Source: Rhinolophus ferrumequinum (Eukaryota > Chordata > Mammalia > Chiroptera > Rhinolophidae). From it: 64,000 nucleotides of DNA. This document shows positions 60,300-64,000 of this stretch, one piece after another. A model generated the notes under the pieces. It searched no databases. It worked only from the letters and a program-made list of their open reading frames with translations, and had not been told where the DNA came from. The stretch spans positions 28,584,687 through 28,648,686 of the forward strand of contig NC_046305.1 of NCBI RefSeq assembly GCF_004115265.2. Direction: 5' to 3'. The position numbers and the translations under genes were made by a program. The number at the start of each line of letters is the position of its first letter. Position 1 is the first letter of the stretch.

Positions 60300-63200
60300 G
60301 TGAGCAGGAGGGAGTGGGTGTGTGTGGAAGGGGGTGGGGGTGTCTGTTGAAAGCAAGAAGGCCGGCTGGCGACGTGCTCCACTGAACTTGGGTCCAAGGG
60401 CTGGGAGCAAGGGTCCGATGACCGTTCCGTCCCGCTCTATCAGGGGGATAGACCTGCATTGCTGGGCGATGAGGTCAGGCCGTATTGCGAGCGCACAGAT
60501 GGAGCGTCCCCCTAGAGCAGGGACTCAGGGATTGCTCCCCACCCGCCGGCTCCAACCCCGGGTCCATGCCAGGGTGCGGAGGGAGGGCGTTGGGGATTGG
60601 CTGGTTGACCCGGAGCGACAGCATGTCCGGGGTACCGAAGCCGCCCTGGGCCAGCTCGGCGCGACCCTGCACTTCCTGGTTCCAGGAGCACGTGTGGGTG
60701 CAGCCTGTCCCCTGCGCCCCGAGTCCGTCCTTTCTGTTACTGCTACTGCCAGCTCGTTTCCTGAGGACTCGGGGTCACGGGCTGGGACTCGGGGACTCGG
60801 GTCCCACGGTGGCCTCGCCTTGCCCAGTTCGGGCGGGGAGTTGACGCCACAGTCTACTTCAGTGGAGTCCCCGGAGCGCAGGCATCTGGGGGCTGCATCC
60901 CTAACTGCGCCCGGGTGCCCTCCTTGTATGAGGTGGTGGTGGGAGGGATGGCTGCTTTCCAGGCCCTCCTGCCTCTACGGGAGTCAAGGTACCCACCCCG
61001 TGCCCCCCGCTGCTGGGAAAGTGGATGGCAGCTGCAGGCTGTCCGGTGGGCTGGCCAGACCACTGCGTCACCCCAGCGGGCCAGCGGTGTGACTCATCCC
61101 GCAGTAACGGCCAGGGTGTGGCCAGGGGGCCGGACCTGCAGGACCGGAAGTGGCCTGCTGCCTTCCCGCCCTGCAGGCCTCCTGGAGCCCACACCGGGGA
61201 AGTTCTTGGGGAACTTGGTATCCATGAGCAGAAAGAAGGCAACGGGTGGAAGTAAGGATGGACTGCTGGAAGTCCAGTGTAGGAGGGGACCTGGATGGTT
61301 CCTCCCCTTCTCTGTCCCAGAACACAAGATAGAGGGACAACTCCCTAGCTCCAAACCCCCACCCATTTTCTCCTAGTCCACTGGGATGACAAAACTGCAG
61401 GGGAGGCCAAGGTAGGGTGGGGCCAGCTGGGCCCTACCATTGCAGAACCAACAACAAGTAGTCAGAACCAACTGCAACCCCTTCTCATTCCTCTGTCCCG
61501 GTGCCTCTTATGCCCCCTGGGTATTGGCCTCTAATTCTTTCTTTGCCAGTTGGGCGCGACCCTAACTCCCCTTCTAACTCCCCTTCCCTAACTCCCCTTC
61601 TCCTAACAGGATTTTCAGGTATGGGACACTAGCTGCGAATACCTATACCTTCTGTTCTCAGAATATTTCTTCTTTTGCTGAACTGTTTCCTTGAGTCTAC
61701 TTCTCTGACCCCAAACTCGGAACTTCCCATCTCCAAATGAGTGCGGTCTGTAAGCAACATAGCTGCCTTCTTAAGGATCGCCTTGCACCCTGCTATCCCT
61801 GAGAACTGCTTTCTCTTTGAAGGACCCACCTCAGCACCAGTGCTTGGAGCTTCTCACCCCTCCTCTGTTGAACATATGTTTCTGTCTGGTGCCCTCTCCC
61901 TGCCCCTTGCCTGTGTTTGGTACACAGAAGCCATGGCAACGTCCCCCACTTCACCCCTCCTCCTGCAGGCCTTGTGGCTTCCTGTTTGTGTAGCTTCAGC
62001 TTTCTCTCCTCATTGACTCTTGATGGTGAGGGGGCTGCCCCAATCATAGGTCTCCCACCATCCCTGCTTGTGCCTGTTCCATGTGACACTTCGTGTTGGG
62101 GACAGGCACTCCCATTTTGCCATTTTAGAATAGTCTTAATCCCAATTCTGAATTGGGAAGTCTAATTCCCAATTCTGAATTGGGAAGTACCCCTGTTTTA
62201 TGTGCACAATGAATGGAGAGTCCCTTTGTCTTCCCAATTAAACCCCCAGCCAGGAAACCCTCAAATCCTCCCACCCGCAGCCCAGCCCAGCCCAGCCCGC
62301 ATCTGCCTTTTCCTTGGCATTGGTCTGGGGGCTGAGGTAAGCTTCCAGCCCAGGGTCTGGGTGGAGCCTTTTGTGACCCCTCTTGGTTTCCCAACTGTTG
62401 TACCTTTGTGGGTGGGAGTGCGGGGCTGTTCCCATAGTTGTAGGCAGCTCTCTACTTCAGGTTACTCACAGCCAACCCACCCCCCAAGTTGTTCAGCTGT
62501 TGTCTTCCCTTTGGATCCTCCACTCTGAGCATCTCCCACACAGCTTCTCCCCACCCCAGCAGGCAACTGGCTGTCTTCCCATCCTTTGAGGGAGGGCAGG
62601 AGTAGGTCCTGTGGGTGTCACTAGGGTAGGCCACTCCTGCTCCAGCAGCTGCAGCCCATCAGCCCTCGCCTGCCCCTGGGGATGGGGAGAACAGGCTGCC
62701 ACAGGCTGTGCCTGGTTGGGCCCTTCCCTTTTTGGAGTTCTGCCCCTTCCCAGAGCTCTGCCCTATGGCTCTGACACCTCAGGGCTCTAGGGTAATGGCC
62801 CCAGAGTGGAGCCTGAACACTGCAGCTGGAGGCTGTGACACTGCTAGCTGTGTCCAGGTTCCAAAGTAGGAAAGGATCCCTCAGCATCCACCCAGAGTCC
62901 AGAGGTTGGTCTGGGAGGCTGCATCTGTCCTGCCAAAGAGGGAGGCTTTGGGACTGGAAGGCTAGGCATGGGACTTCCTCTTCCCTCGTAACTCTGATGT
63001 CTGGATTAATCATTCTCCTGCCTTTTCTTTCTCTGGGCCACTGTGATCCCTTGTCCTCAGGCCACTTGGCTCTATGGAGACACAGCCTTGAGGCCCAAGT
63101 CACCATAGTGAAGCTGCTCCAAGGAGAGAGGTCTGGAAATAGGGCTGGAAAATGGGGCCTTACTGGGAACGGGCAGCAGTCCCTAGCCCACTCCCCTTCC

Positions 63201-63680
63201 TCCCAAGCCTCTAGCCATGCCTCTGTGGCAGGGGTCATAGGTTATAGTCTGAGTGGTGACTGAGCATTTGGGGCTGCCCTGGGGGGAATCTTGTCTCCCT
63301 CTCCCCACAGGTCTCAGCCTCTCAACGGCCTGCCCTCCCCCAGCTGAGTATGTGTGGCTGGTGGTATGGGTCAAGCCCCAGACTGATGTTTTTCTGGCCC
63401 CACTTCCAGGCTGGGGGAGGTCTGGGGTGGGTGGGTTGCCCTTAATGAGGTTTAAAAATAACTGATTTATGGGAAGTCTCTCTGTCAGAAATGTGCAGCT
63501 GGATAAGCTGGAGTCTAAAGGAGCAGCCATGTTGGAGGGTGGAGGAAGGGCTAAACTAAGGACCACTGGGGGTGAGAGATGTGAAACAGTTGGGGGCAGC
63601 TGCTGCCCCTGTGGCCTGGCTCCTTGTACACAGTGGCCAAGGCCCATTGAGGAGGTGGCTTGATTGTTAAACCTGGGGTG
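60300..63680. other. Presumed first intron downstream of the CpG promoter
   Basis: G/C-rich to about 61.2 kb, then mixed. It holds CTAACTCCCCTT tandem repeats (61552-61608) before an acceptor-like CTCCTAACAG|G, a duplicated palindrome (62141-62184), an AGCCC pentamer run (62278-62298) and a MEF2-like site (63452-63461). No coding exon was recognised. Confidence 0.45.
62141..62184. repeat. Duplicated 17-bp palindrome
   Basis: CCCAATTCTGAATTGGG at 62141-62157 and again at 62168-62184. Each is a perfect palindrome around a central T. Confidence 0.95.
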
Positions 63681-63701
63681 CATGGAGAAAGAGAGCCAGA
63701 G

Positions 63702-63800
63702 TGACGTCATTTACTTGGCCTGGAGCCAAATGTCAGGAGGCGTGGCTCTCTTTCCTTGAGCACAGGTGCCTGTCCTGGGGGACCCTCTTTTATAAGCAAG
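63702..63800 (+). promoter_or_regulatory. Candidate CRE plus TATA promoter
   Basis: A consensus CRE TGACGTCA (63702-63709), a GGCGTGGC box (63740) and CTCTTTTATAAG (63785-63796, TATA-like) are spaced as in an inducible core promoter reading right. This could be an alternative TAGLN2 promoter. Prediction only. Confidence 0.35.
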
Positions 63801-64000
63801 GAGACAGCCAGCTCTATTTCAGAGTAGAAAGTTGCCCATCCAGGGAGGAGACAGGGTCCTGGCTCCCCCTCGGCATTGGGAGCATTTGGGGGCTTACTTG
63901 ACAGGCCCCTGGGTGTGGGACCTAGGCAGTGATGTGGTGGGAAACACTGGTCACTGAGGTGCTGCCAACTCAGGCCAGCCATCAGGAAACCACCCAGTTC

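Noticed and set aside
60322-61092. 256-codon plus-strand frame downstream of the second CpG block
   Set aside because: Composition-driven. The residues are Pro/Arg/Gly-rich without any family motif, and it lies in the presumed TAGLN2 intron.
60300-64000. TAGLN2 coding exons
   Set aside because: I looked for the MANRGPAYGLSREVQ start and the calponin-homology segment and found neither in the window.

Overview
The window is mammalian nuclear DNA, most likely from a bat of the horseshoe/roundleaf group (Rhinolophoidea). Three tRNA-derived composite SINEs of the VES/Rhin type, bat-style L1 LINEs, a hAT MITE and several LTR elements point there, but the species call is inference. The two host genes that can be read, SLAMF9 and IGSF9, lie in the same order and orientation as in human 1q23.2. 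The next expected gene, TAGLN2, would start in the last 4 kb, where there is a CpG-rich promoter-like stretch but no TAGLN2 coding sequence.

Layout. 1-18.5 kb is almost all transposon: a plus-strand L1 with a long GAAA tail (1-5924), an old class I endogenous retrovirus on the minus strand bounded by LTRs and a 4-bp target duplication (5936-11542, with a SINE inside it), and a minus-strand L1 (about 11.64-18.47 kb) holding a second SINE and a mariner-type MITE. 18.5-26.4 kb is intergenic, with MIR, L2, MITE and solo-LTR debris. 26.4-29.15 kb is SLAMF9 (plus strand, four exons), whose first exon has no in-frame AUG. 29.2-33.6 kb is intergenic and carries a solo LTR. 33.6-51.1 kb is IGSF9 (plus strand): one noncoding exon at a CpG island and 20 coding exons that together keep one open frame of 1180 codons, with signal peptide, five Ig domains, two fibronectin III domains, one membrane segment and a long proline/serine-rich tail. 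51.6-59.4 kb is a pair of related class III (ERVL-like) LTR elements placed head to head: a short derivative on the minus strand and a near-full-length copy on the plus strand. 59.4-64 kb holds the presumed TAGLN2 promoter and first intron.

How the genes work. SLAMF9 is a SLAM-family leukocyte receptor with a very short tail. IGSF9 (Turtle/Dasm1) is a neuronal adhesion protein for dendrites and synapses. They are neighbours by descent and do not share a pathway.

The observations most worth following are the missing start codon and altered C2 cysteine in SLAMF9, the head-to-head class III LTR pair with its minisatellite-bearing derivative, a young-looking hAT MITE in IGSF9, and a CRE plus TATA candidate promoter at about 63.7 kb. 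I found no CRISPR array, toxin gene or prokaryote-like system.
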